Assembly: GCA_016648135.1 (NCBI GenBank)
Contig: JADDOH010024966.1
Coordinates: forward strand, 29,518-93,517
Source of the DNA: Agrypnia vestita
Lineage: Eukaryota; Arthropoda; Insecta; Trichoptera; Phryganeidae
Reading direction: 5' to 3'
Length of the DNA stretch: 64,000 nt
Shown: positions 1-9,738 of the stretch, in pieces
Numbering within the stretch: position 1 is the stretch's first letter
Layout of the letters: each line of letters starts with the position of its first letter
The notes under the pieces: model-generated
Database searches by the model: none
The model's input: the letters and a program-made list of their open reading frames with translations, nothing else
What the model was told of the DNA's origin: nothing
Translations under genes and position numbers: made by a program

Positions 1-460
1 GGCCTTATAACGCCGGCACACGAGGGTGAAGATAATAATATAACACGTGTTCCTCGCGCGAAACCTCCAGATAACAATGGCTGTTTGTGGGCCGCGAATT
101 ATTAGCGTACATATTACACACGTACACACACAAGCAAATTTTATAACGACCCACAAACTCCGCGCACTAATTTAAAATTCCATCCAACTTTGCGTCTGTT
201 TTCGGGAAATGATTACGCCGCTACAAATGTGCGAGCTGCCGTCGGAATCCTAATAAGATACAAACAAGGGAGGGGCCCAAATTAAAGCTCTTCATTTTAT
301 TACAAACAATATAAAATACGGATTATATCACGCCACAAGGTGTCCGCAAAGTTTAATTTCATTGTTATTAATAAAAAATAGCAAGAAGACTGGCAGGCCT
401 CGGATGGTGATGATTGGACAATTTAGAAATATTAAAAATCAGCAAATGCGTTAACACTAA
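1..460. other. No gene seen, unique AT-rich DNA
   Basis: I see no coding sequence, repeat end or structured motif in this stretch before the first MITE. Confidence 0.5.
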
Positions 461-607
461 GGGCCAGTCGTTTGATCAGGAGCAAGAGTAATAGTTAAGA
501 AAAAAGCATAGATTTTTGCGTTCTCCACCAATCAAAACACCCGTTTTCCTGAAAATCTATGCTTTTTGCTTAATTCTTACTCTAACTTCTGATCAAACAA
601 CAGGCCC
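461..607. mobile_element. Harbinger/Tourist-type foldback MITE, copy 1
   Basis: A 147-bp non-coding element that is almost entirely one imperfect palindrome. It begins GGGCCAGTCGTTTGATCAG and ends with the complement CTGATCAAACAACAGGCCC. TAA is duplicated on both sides (458-460 and 608-610). GGGCC-type ends with a TWA target duplication are the established signature of PIF/Harbinger elements and their Tourist MITEs. Two further copies lie at 7066-7214 and 42687-42833. Its left end is mutated at two positions relative to them. It has no transposase and would need an autonomous partner elsewhere in the genome. Confidence 0.9.
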
Positions 608-1257
608 TAAAGAAAATATAATTAATAACCAGTTAAATTTACGATTAACCCATTATTTGATATATTCCCCGTTTCAGTTTCTACTTATTAATGTCTCGTA
701 CCTCTACCACAATTGCAGCCACGCCCCCGTATAGTTTGTTAACTTGTTTAGCAAATTAAGTATAATAATAATCTTAAATAATTAGTATCCATCCATCCCG
801 ACGAAGATACAGTGGTATGGAGTTTTTAGTAAATAAATAAAAGTTGCAAGATATCAGAATCAGAATTATATCGTCCGGGTAAACCAATATGTCTCCCAGT
901 AGTGGAGAAGTCGACATATGCCGGTGATGTATACTACGGAGGATGTTTGTTGCAGGTACGGTTTGATGGACAACGATCCAATGCATGTATTATTGTATTT
1001 ACCGTAGATTGCAGATAATGTAATAGACCGAATGTCAGCCTCGATATTAAAAATATGAATGCGAAATGAGGTCTAGTATATACAGAACAAAATGGAGCGG
1101 ATTTCTAGCAACAGAAGACCACAGCCCGAGCAATGAGGCGAGGAGAAACGATTTAACTGTACATATATTACAATATGTATATTAACAATCCAAAAAGAAA
1201 TTCTCTTATCTAAAAAGATTTGTATCTAAGATTTGCATTATTTATTTTCGAAGTTTA
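608..1257. other. AT-rich DNA with one degenerate stem-loop motif
   Basis: No gene is visible. The only structure is at 797-822, which reads CCCGACGAAGATAC, a four-base loop, then GTAT. It resembles the Penelope-associated stem-loop at 1510-1545, which shares the same AGATACAGTGGTAT core, but it lacks the following GAAACC. Confidence 0.4.
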
Positions 1258-1581
1258 TAGCGTTAACTTTGTGGTTGGATATGATTATTAATTTTAATTT
1301 AAAAAAACTTTGTGTTAACCATGTAACTAGTATAACTAGGTAACTCTACGTAGTATAACACGCGGCTTTAATGTTACCTGGCAAACTTTTAGTCACTTTT
1401 TCTGAAATTTTATTTACGTATAATATTCTCCATCATTGCATTTATATTATTTGGTGAAGTATGATGAAGGTGAAGTATTGATTTGTTTGCTAGAATAGTT
1501 TGCGTTTGTCCTGTGATGTAGATACAGTGGTATCGAAACCGGTAGACGTAGAGTTACTCGTTAAGTGGTTAATACAAGTTG
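1258..1581. repeat. Penelope-like terminal repeat with inverted arms
   Basis: The start (1258-1325, TTTATAGCGTTAACTTTGTG) is repeated at 63736-63807. The block 1306-1353 (AACTTTGTGTTAACC then GTAACTCTACG) returns inverted at 1540-1581 (CGTAGAGTTAC then GGTTAATACAAGTT). Between the arms lies a stem-loop module at 1510-1545 with GATAC, AGTG, GTATC and then GAAACCGGTAG. Assignment to Penelope-like elements rests on the same module lying beside the GIY-YIG remnant at 31.8-32.3 kb. It could instead be an unrelated foldback element. Confidence 0.5.
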
Positions 1582-2118
1582 TTTCATTAAAATTAATAAT
1601 CTGAATTTTATAATTATTTTCTCACAACACTCTACGAGACACGCGTATCGGTTTAATCAAATTTTATATTATTCATACACGTGAATCAGTCATAATCAAC
1701 ATTCGTCTACGGGTTGTTAGTTAGTAGCTACAGATACTACAGATACAGCCAAGGTAGTTTCCGCTCGAAACATTCCAAGGGAGCTGCGCTCAGTCAACGA
1801 GCAACGTGACTTCATAACGAAATTGTGTTGACGACGTCCACAATGTACACTGTGCTGCGCACACATTTAGTCCGACACGTGTGAAATATAATTTTGGTAT
1901 TGAAATTTCATTTTCAATTCTGAAAAGCCGCCCGCCTGCGCACGGACGTAACGGTCTAGGTTTTCTGTCTATTTTTGTATATTTGGAAATCAAAATGTGT
2001 CGAATTGCTCATTCATATATGAGGGGTCGTTACATGTGAAATCATCTAGGTGTTACTAATTGATATGGCAGTTACTTTGTGGTGAGACATAGTTTATAAC
2101 ATAGAACTTAAAAATTAC
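1582..2118. other. No gene seen
   Basis: Mixed sequence with a GC-richer patch near 1730-1960. Reading frames here are short and show no recognisable domain. Confidence 0.4.
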
Positions 2119-2156
2119 ACCTGATGATGAGAGTGACTGCTCCTCTCGAAGCTATA
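2119..2156 (+). other. Hammerhead-core-like stem-loop module
   Basis: Reads CCTGATGA, T, GAGAG, an unpaired loop, CTCTC, then GAAGC. This is the CTGATGA / stem / GAA order of a hammerhead ribozyme, with one extra T before stem II and G in place of the A after GAA. It matches the dispersed module seen at 1510, 20099, 29566, 32223, 61470 and 63564. Ribozyme activity is not shown by the sequence. The module may only be a conserved terminal signal of a Penelope-like element. Confidence 0.5.
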
Positions 2157-2834
2157 GTTAAATTTAACTCAACGAGTGTGTATTACAAGGTCCAATTTTG
2201 TTTAAATTAAAATAATCATCTAGGTGTGGTTGCTTGACGTTTTAGTATTGTTTATTCTTTTACCCTCAGCTTTTAAAACAATTTATTTTTATCTACCATC
2301 ATCTTGGATCTAGACTCAATTTACTTTGCAGCGACAGGGAAAAACGGGGCTTTGCAAAGGTTTAGAATTTTTTTACAGGAACAATGTTCTATTCTTCAGG
2401 ATGAGTTGTATACTAGAGTAGTAGAGTTGAAATAAAGATTTACATTGGAAGAGGGTTGAAGAAACGAATCGAAAAGGGTGAGCGGTGGAAAAATATTCAA
2501 TAGCTAAGTGTTTACAAAATTTATTAATTATATTCGATTTAATATAAATAATTTTTATTAATTCAAAATTTTTAATTTGTCTATCTGCGAAACCTTATAA
2601 CCTGTATGAGACAAGATGAGAGAAGTTTGTTCTCGAAACACGTAAATCTTGTATCTGTGAAGCTGTGTAAACAATTTATTTAATTTTAATAAATTAATTG
2701 TCATCAAAAAGTTAAAAACTTCCTTCAGAAGAACTATCCTATGGTTTAACATACAGAAGACATAATAGGGTTATAGAAAATGTACAGGAAAAAAACAACA
2801 ATATATATAAAAATTGCAACGTTGCATTCGAGTA
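2157..2834. other. No gene seen, AT-rich DNA
   Basis: AT-rich intergenic sequence. I see no element ends and no reading frame with recognisable content. Confidence 0.45.
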
Positions 2835-3010
2835 CGAGCGTGTTTACATCTGTAAATATTAAGCAATGTCTGGCTGTCTGTCTGTTCTCTATACAAATCT
2901 ACACCATTTGTCCGATCTAATCAAAATTTTGCATACTTATTTTTTAGGACCCGGAAGGTGACATAAGCAACATTTCCCCAATGATAAAAAAAAAACTTTT
3001 TCTAAATTAC
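2835..3010 (-). repeat. SINE-like repeat family B fragment
   Basis: Read on the minus strand it contains GTGTAGATTTGTATAGAGAAC followed by CAGACAGACAG, and GGGTCCTAAAAAATAAG. The same blocks occur on the plus strand in the longer copy at 32936-33450 and in part at 29003-29145. No coding sequence is present. Similar CTAGCTG-starting repeats are common 3' tails of RTE-type LINEs and their SINEs in arthropods. Confidence 0.6.
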
Positions 3011-3027
3011 AATTTCCATAAAATGTA

Positions 3028-3832
3028 CAGTGGGTTGCCAAATTAATATGAACACTTGTGAAAATTGTGTAGTTCTCACTTTGGATTCACAAAACAAAGA
3101 TGCGTATGATTTTAGGCACATTAATTATTATTTAACTGGGAAAAATTTAAACACCATATTTGTGCTTACTCTGCATTTACTTATTTATTTAATCATATCA
3201 AAACATTATTACACAGAAAGTTAATATTTTCGCTTTTAGCCGCAATTACAGCTTTGTACACTTCGAGGCATACTCTCAATGTACATTTTTTCTCAACATT
3301 GCACATTTTTATCACCCTTGCCTTAACAGAGATGACTGATCGCACCATGATACTGGTGGGGGATTTGAACATCTCCACAATGCAGTCCGGATGGAAATTC
3401 TCTCCTGGACGTCGCCGGATGAACGATGATTTTTTTACCAAAATGTGGAATAGAGACTCGTAAAAGAAGCACTACTAATTTATTTTTTACGTTTTTGAAA
3501 ACAGATATCTCTAATTTTTCGGTCAGTATGAGGTGTGGTGATTCATTTTCTGCCACATTTCACAACACAGACCATGAAACACCTGCAATGGCTTTTATTT
3601 CCCTTTAGGTATGTTTGGTTATTAAAAATAGTGCCTTCATTTCTGAACATAGTTCTTTTTACAAATGTGACTCTTTGCTAGTATTGCCACTTCTTAAAAG
3701 TGTTCGTGGTGGTACCAGCAATAAAAATAATGAAGGAGTAGCTATCAAATCCAAATTATTTAGAAAAAGACACAATGCAAATACAAAACCACAAAATATT
3801 GGTACTGTGCCCGTTAATTTGGCTACCCACTG
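3028..3832 (-). mobile_element. Internally deleted Tc1-like transposon
   Basis: The terminal inverted repeats start CAGTGGGTTGCCAAATTAA on the left and, read from the right end, CAGTGGGTAGCCAAATTAA. Each end is flanked by a TA (3026-3027 and 3833-3834), the established Tc1/mariner target duplication. At about 805 bp it is roughly half the length of an intact Tc1 element. The transposase remnant is on the minus strand. The right end has diverged after the first 19 bases. Confidence 0.9.
3193..3441 (-). pseudogene. Tc1-like transposase C-terminal remnant
   Basis: This minus-strand frame retains RRRPGE, then FHPDCIV, PTSIMV and ISVKA, the conserved block that follows the second catalytic Asp in Tc1-family transposases. 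Near the end is VYKAVIAAK, matching the usual C-terminal VQ-VIAAKG tail. An upstream piece of the enzyme can be guessed in 3441-3608 but is frameshifted. The catalytic DDE set is not complete, so no active enzyme can be made. Confidence 0.8.
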
Positions 3833-4372
3833 TACTTTTGAATGGCATAATGTTAACTCGCGTCTAAGAATGGTTTGTAAAATACAACACATTTCAATAT
3901 ATATTATCCATACCCAGTTTATAAAAAACGCTACTGATGTATTGAACTTTATTATTCTCAAAGCGTGCCGGTCTCGGACAGAGAGTGCCCGCCAGACCCT
4001 GACGTAAAGGAATACCGTGCCGCGCCTTGCAACCAACCTCGACCGACCGACGTACATACATAAATCCGAGAACATTTCACGTCGGTCAAGTGGAACCAAT
4101 ACGGCAGACACGTCGAATTATGAGTGTTTTGAACGGTGTCCGACTAGGAAGGTGAAAATATAGAAATGCATAAATTATTATATCTTTCTCGTTTTGAGAG
4201 TTTTTACTGTATTTTGGAAACAAAATTATTCTTATCGGGCTTGTTATTGAACAAAGGATTAGAATTTTAAAATATTTTTATAAAAAAGTTTTAAGTAATA
4301 TTATTAACTAGACGTAATCACAGATCCTACAATTTACAACAGAAGGTCAAGCAGTAATTTATTTATTCATCA
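3833..4372. other. No gene seen
   Basis: Long opposing open frames cross 3615-4111 but have no recognisable domain, and they run across the Tc1 right end, so I treat them as chance. A slightly GC-richer patch lies at 3960-4060. Confidence 0.45.
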
Positions 4373-4740
4373 CTAGCTTACCCGCGCGGCTTCGCACTCG
4401 TAGAACTAAGTAACTTAAGATCACATTTTATCAATTTGTGTATTAACCTTAATAAACCGATATATGCCGTCGCGGACTTTTCTTACAGAACTTGAGTTCT
4501 ACAACTTCTCTATAGAAAGCAAAAAACGCATCGCTCGACCATTTTTTCTTCGACTTTAGTTGTAAAATAAGTCACCACGAAAAGCCCTTTTATTTCAACG
4601 GGATGGTATATAGTCTACTTCCACCCTGAAAGTACATTCTAAATATTGGTGAAAGAATTTTTTAAATTGGACGAGTACTTTCGGAGATTACTTCCTACAT
4701 CCAAACTTACAAACTTTACCTCTTTATATATTAGTATAGA
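4373..4740 (+). repeat. SINE-like / RTE-tail repeat, family C
   Basis: Begins CTAGCTTACCCGCGCGGCTTC and ends ACAAACTTTACCTC then TATATTAGTATAGAT, the common 3' end of arthropod RTE-derived short repeats. Blocks GTGTATTAACCTTA, GTCGCGGACTTTT and CGACCATTTTTT recur at 29146-29830, where a second copy is split by an insertion. I see no coding capacity and no clear internal Pol III promoter. Confidence 0.7.
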
Positions 4741-5206
4741 TTATAATTCAACTCAGAGAGTGGTTATAAAAGTAAAGAATAGTAATTTTTATTAATGACG
4801 TTATTTTAAAATATGTTTTTTAAACCAGAATTAGTTCATAGTTTAAATTTTACATTATTTTGTTGGGTTATTTATTTGCATTTAAATTACTTTGATACGT
4901 CTGAAACGATTATTTGGGTATGTAAAAAATATGCCATGGAAAATAAATTATAATGTTGGTTTAAACCGTCGCGCCTTTGGCTGGTTGCCATCGATTATTG
5001 CGTTTTCCAACACAACCTGCTTATGGTTTTTATTTTTACGAAAGATTACTATTGATTGTGTAACCGACCTTAGTAAATACAAAGTTGATGTAGGAAATGT
5101 ATAATCCGTGTAAAATATATATTAAAGATGAAAATACGTAAGCCGTATGAAGAAATAGTTGTACTAGACTAATAATCACAAAGCTAGACTGGTCAGGTCA
5201 TTTTAA
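4741..5206. other. No gene seen
   Basis: AT-rich DNA. One 70-codon frame at 4892-5104 has no recognisable content and no second copy. Confidence 0.45.
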
Positions 5207-5300
5207 GGGGTTACACTACCTTGACATTTTCAAAAAATCGAGTTACAGCAATTTGAAGCTATTATGATAGATGAATTCTTAGATGAATTACATTATTATT
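5207..5300 (+). repeat. Left end of a TTAA-flanked DNA element
   Basis: TTAA at 5203-5206 is followed by GGGGTTACACTACCTTGAC. The first eight bases match the 1.24-kb element at 9739, which starts GGGGTTACGTGTAG after TTAA. Another related end is at 34718. I find no matching right end here, so the element is truncated or replaced by the family D repeat that follows. Confidence 0.5.
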
Positions 5301-5469
5301 TTGCGTTTTTCACCAAACTCCCTTTTTCAGACTTTTGGAGATGATATCTCAAAAATAATTAAGCCAATTTGCTTCTATCTGTGCATTATGTGCTTACTGA
5401 TAACACGATGTAGCATACGATATATTTTTAGATAAAATGCCCCATTCGCTTGTTACGAATTTTTTATTT

Positions 5470-5805
5470 AGTCAATTACAAAAAAACTAACCCATAATAA
5501 CCAAGTTTTTATCATACTCCCTTTCTCATTTACTAGTTGAAACAGGTTTTACGCTTACTCACAAAGGAAGTAATAAAAACCGCTAAAATTTCGAAAAATC
5601 CAAAATTTTGCTATAATAATTTTTTAAAAATTTAATGAAAATTTGTTAGATCATTTATATCGTCGCCACGAGTCTGCCTGCAAAGTTTCAGCTCGATTGG
5701 ATCACGAGAAAGGTTAAAAATCGATCCAAAGTTTTTTCGGCAGACAAGCGACAAGCAGACAAGCCGACAAGCAGACGCTACGAGTTAAAAGAAAGGGAGT
5801 ACAAA
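5470..5805 (+). repeat. Repeat family D, copy 1
   Basis: Contains AACCCATAATAACCAAG, then GTCGCCACGAGTCTGCCTGC, AGTTTCAGCTCGATT and a tail of short GACAAGC repeats ending GCTACGAGTTAAAAG. The same order of blocks is found at 61859-62182 and, inverted, at 8626-9135. The family is non-coding. Its class is not clear from the sequence. Confidence 0.7.
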
Positions 5806-7065
5806 GAAAATCGCGTGTTTTGACGGCCGATGTCTACAGTTATTCAGTCGCGTACAATAACTCTATGAAACAACAATATTAAGTGTTATTTTCAATTATT
5901 CACAGTTACCAGAGTAGACGTGGATTAAATCGACACACTGCTCTGCCGTAAGTCCGATACCGCCGCAGCCACCCTCGCATTAGACACCACACGAAACAAA
6001 GCGATCCAGAGAAAACGTCGGTGTGTATTTTTAGCGTGGCCGATATTCTCGGCTAGGGCGGAATTTCTCTCTGTACAATCGTGATCGTTTTTTATAATTC
6101 ATCCAACATCTATCTAGACGGAAAGCACGCCGACTACTTGCGGCCAAACTGAACCCCGGGCTAGTTAAATATGTATTAAAAAACAAATAATGTAATCAAT
6201 TCAATGTAAGATGGTCATTTTAAGCTGTTAATAGCGGAGTAAAAGATGAAGAAAATCATCAATCAGCGCGGATCAATAATTGTGAAAAGGTAAGCAGATT
6301 TACTAGTTGAGTTTCGACGATAAGTTATTACATTAACATTACACTAAATATTTTTGTCGCTAAGTAAAAGGAAATGGACTAGATTTATATAGTGCAATGT
6401 TCGCTGGTAATATAAATTAACGTTCGTCAAAAAGTCTAAAAACTAAAAGAGTAGTTAAACATGTTTCAACTAGGTATATTATGATATAAAGCTTGTTTGT
6501 GGTATTAATTTTGCATATTTAAACCCAGAACGGCTGATTCACAACAGTCCTGATGGTGTAGACATATTTTTAACAAAGACAAGAAGGCAATATGGACATG
6601 GCAAATCAAAATTCAAAAAGATCATTTTATTGCAATTGACAATACGATTGAAGCAACAGATGAAACTTAATCGTATGATTATACCTTTTGTATATAATAC
6701 TATAAAATTATATTATGTTATACCATCGCACACAAAATGTTTGGACAAGTCTCGCCTGCGTTTGTGCTAAACTAAATAAAATAAAATGATATTCCTAAAA
6801 ATAATAACAAAAGAACACGGTTGCGGTCATCAAAATCAAAAATTCGATTCAGTAATGTATGATTAACGACTTTTAATAAAAATCATATTAGTCAGATAGT
6901 AGAACCGAGGAGGTAGAGAGCTTAACTCTTCTCGCTTCATCTACATTCATAACGCACATTTTACTGACTCATTCAACATTCAAAAGAGTTTAAAAGATAA
7001 CATTTTTAAAATAAATCAAACGCGTAAAGATTAAATATATATATATTACTGTGCTTAAGATCTTA
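5806..7065. other. No gene seen; tiny LINE scrap possible
   Basis: A GC-richer unique island spans about 5920-6160. At 6933-6953 the string CGCTTCATCTACATTCATA equals a piece of LINE family A near 44770. It is too short to call alone. Confidence 0.4.
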
Positions 7066-7214
7066 GGGCCTGTTGTTTGATCAGAAGTAAGAGTAATATA
7101 GTTAAGAAAAAAACATAGATTTTTACATTCTCCACCAATCAAAACACCCGTTTTCGTAAAAATCTATGCTTTTTGCTTAACTCTTACTCTAACTTCTGAT
7201 CAAACAACAGGCCC
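7066..7214. mobile_element. Harbinger/Tourist-type foldback MITE, copy 2
   Basis: The best preserved of the three copies. It is 149 bp, with ends GGGCCTGTTGTTTGATCAGA and its exact complement, and TTA is duplicated at 7063-7065 and 7215-7217. The centre CCACCAATCAAAACACCCG is shared with the other copies. The long perfect arms suggest it is younger than copy 1. It would fold as one hairpin if transcribed. Confidence 0.92.
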
Positions 7215-8500
7215 TTAGTGGTCGAACGCATTAACGACGGGTTATTTCGGATTCTTGAAATTTGAGACAAGTACTCTATGTACCTGCCATTTTTCTTCTA
7301 TCATCATGGCTTGATAAACACCATATGATTCCTTGTAATCATTGTACATCCTATCCTATTCGTAAGATTTTATGAATTTCATTCAATTCCACAGCAACAT
7401 TAATCGCAAATCTGACCACGTATTATGTTACTGTTTCATTCTCTTTTTTTTAAATACAAAAAAAAGTATTTAAAACACATGGAAACAGCTTATTATGTTA
7501 AACCCGCCACTGGCGATTGAGCGACTCAAAAATAAATTATCTGCGCGCTGTCAAACGCAGAGCTCTCGGGCTAAGTGAAAATTTTAATTTCAATCAATCA
7601 TAAAAATTTATCGATTCATTGAAGAGCCTACTCTAGGATTTTGGACGCCTGCGTAAATTCATTTTAATTCCAACACACCGCTTTATAAACGTGTTAGCTA
7701 AATATAAAACCAGAAATTAAAACTGATAACTAAATTTATTTGAAACGATGAGGCGCCGCTAAGAATCTTCGCTGTCTGGTTTTGTAATGTAAATTCCAAA
7801 ACATGTACATATATACTTAAATATATCACCAATACATGCATATATCGCCAAGGCAGTGCATTTTGGAAGGAAAACAAAAAACAAATACGAAGTCAAATGT
7901 TGAAAGTGGGTATTGTCTCTTTGTCAAATAAACTTTCGTACTGTTACTAAGGGACATAACAATATTTTTGAGAGAAAAATGCATTAAAATACAAAGAAAA
8001 TCGCCCAGAACAACAATTCAAATGGTGGGAAATATTTAGAATGTAATTGAATATTTGAAAGTTCTTTCTATTTTAGGCGCAGATTATTTTAATAATTTTA
8101 TATTTTAATAAAGTATATTTTAATAATTTAAAGGAAAACAGTGAACAGATTAAGAAACCGACACAAAAACATTTGGAAAGGTGCAAATAATTATGAGTGT
8201 AACATTATTTTGGAATACGGTAAAAAAGATATTGGGATTTGCTGGAACACCTGTTCCGGTTCTAAGTTCATACGAATATCCGATCATTTATTTATTCAGC
8301 GATTTTCGGAACCGGTTCCAACTTACGAAATGACACAACACAAATTATGGATGACTGGTAATCCGACTAGTTCCATTAATTCTGTCTCTGGAGGGAGGCG
8401 AGGCTTCGAAAAAACATTTGTTCTGTATAGATTACAGATCACTCGAAGTTTTTGGTCTTAAAAGTACCTTTAACTTCTATAACTTATTGAATATTACACA
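7215..8500. other. No gene seen; one perfect GGAACCGGTTCC palindrome
   Basis: Mostly AT-rich. A 106-codon plus-strand frame (8141-8461) uses a GTG start and shows no domain, so I do not call it. The 12-bp palindrome GGAACCGGTTCC lies at 8308-8319. Confidence 0.4.
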
Positions 8501-8625
8501 TTACAACGCTAGCGAAAATCTGTGAAAAAACAAGGGGCATAATAATCGCAGCATTTTGAAATTTTGTGAAAATTCATGAATAGAAAACCATTTTTTTTTA
8601 CTCGCTTTATATTAATACGTGGCGT

Positions 8626-9135
8626 CTGCTTGCTTGCCGTCAACAAAAACTTTAGATCGATTTTTTCCCGTGATCTAATCGAGCTGAAACTTGGCAAGTA
8701 GACTCGTGGCGACGATCAAGAAGATCTATCAAATTTTCGTTAAAAAAAATTAATAATTATAGTATAATTTCGGATTTTTAGAAATTTTATTTTGGTTTTT
8801 TCAAATCGGAATCATTAGAAAAGTTTGATTACGGCGGCCCGATAACGTCGCGGAATATTTTCTAAATTTGAATTACTCCGTCGGTATGCATAATAGGTAC
8901 TTCACTACGAATGTCGAAAATCTAACTTGACTGACAAATGTTTTTAGAATTTAATCTTCAAAGCATGAAGTGTTATCAAAGCTCAAAACATCTGACATTT
9001 TAGAAATATATTAAATTACTGTAAGTTTAGTGTTATGTTATATATTTTAATTCGTCTTTAATTGTTGTATTTTATATTTTACAAAGAAAGGGAGAATAAT
9101 AAAAACTTGGTTTTAATGGGTTACTTTTTTAAATT
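8626..9135 (-). repeat. Repeat family D, copy 2 (inverted)
   Basis: On the minus strand it reads CGCCACGAGTCTACTTGCC and AGTTTCAGCTCGATTAG as in the other copies. AACCCATTAAAACCAAG is at the far end, near 9100-9122. The spacing is longer than in copy 1, which points to an internal insertion or divergence. Upstream, 8520-8600 carries a block (TTCATGAATAGAAAACCATTT) that recurs at 15120-15145. Confidence 0.65.
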
Positions 9136-9484
9136 TATTTGCTTAAAACTAAAAGTAATTTCAGATTAACTTACTAATTCAATTGACTTAAATCTTAAGT
9201 TTAATACATTTACAGCAACAACTCTTTAATGACGATATTTTTGCTGAATGTTCGTTGCTGATCGGTGTAGTTGTGGTAATTTCATCAAGTTACGAATGGA
9301 CGGACGTACATACATAAATTAAGAGGGATTATTGTTTTGCGGATAAAAATACTTACTTTTTTTTAGTTCTTATTTCTAACCATGCTTGCTTGATATTTTA
9401 CGCATATTTCGAAGTAGCATAATATGTTCTTTATAAATTTTATCCCAAGTTAAAAACAATTTAAAATATTCTTATTTTTTCAGG
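9136..9484. other. No gene seen
   Basis: AT-rich sequence between two repeats with no visible feature. Confidence 0.4.
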
Positions 9485-9605
9485 TTCAGAATTTTCAGCA
9501 AGCAGACACCAATGGCCGCGTATTGGCCGCGAAATCGCTCACCATAGCCGCCCGCTGGGCCTGCTAGGCCAAGCAATGGGCGACAGCCGATTGTTTAATT
9601 CCTAG
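9485..9605 (+). repeat. GC-rich block of unknown nature, copy 1
   Basis: A sharply bounded GC-rich block after a pyrimidine tract and CAG. Its end, CAAGCAATGGGCGACAGCCG followed by TTTAATTCCTAG, resembles the end of 50310-50495 (CAAGCAATCGGAGACAGCCG then TTAATTGCTAGG). One frame reads ARPSNGRQPIV and stop, comparable with LAASNRRQPTT and stop in the other copy, but it contains an earlier stop. It may be a decayed exon, retrocopy or repeat. I cannot identify it. Confidence 0.4.
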
Positions 9606-9738
9606 TGTTAAAAATCTGAATGTTGATGATTATTCTCAAAATTAAAATTTTACACTAAATTCACACATGCTTGGTTTGTCATTACGTGGCTTAGCAATCT
9701 TTATTGTAATTATTTAATTATTTAGCTAAAAGTATTAA

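Noticed and set aside
3615..4111. Two long opposing open frames (130 and 150 codons)
   Set aside because: They cross the right end of the Tc1 element and show no domain or codon pattern. They are mirror images of the same stop-poor segment.
7446..7475. TTTAAATAC/GTATTTAAA palindrome
   Set aside because: Short, AT-only and expected by chance in this composition.
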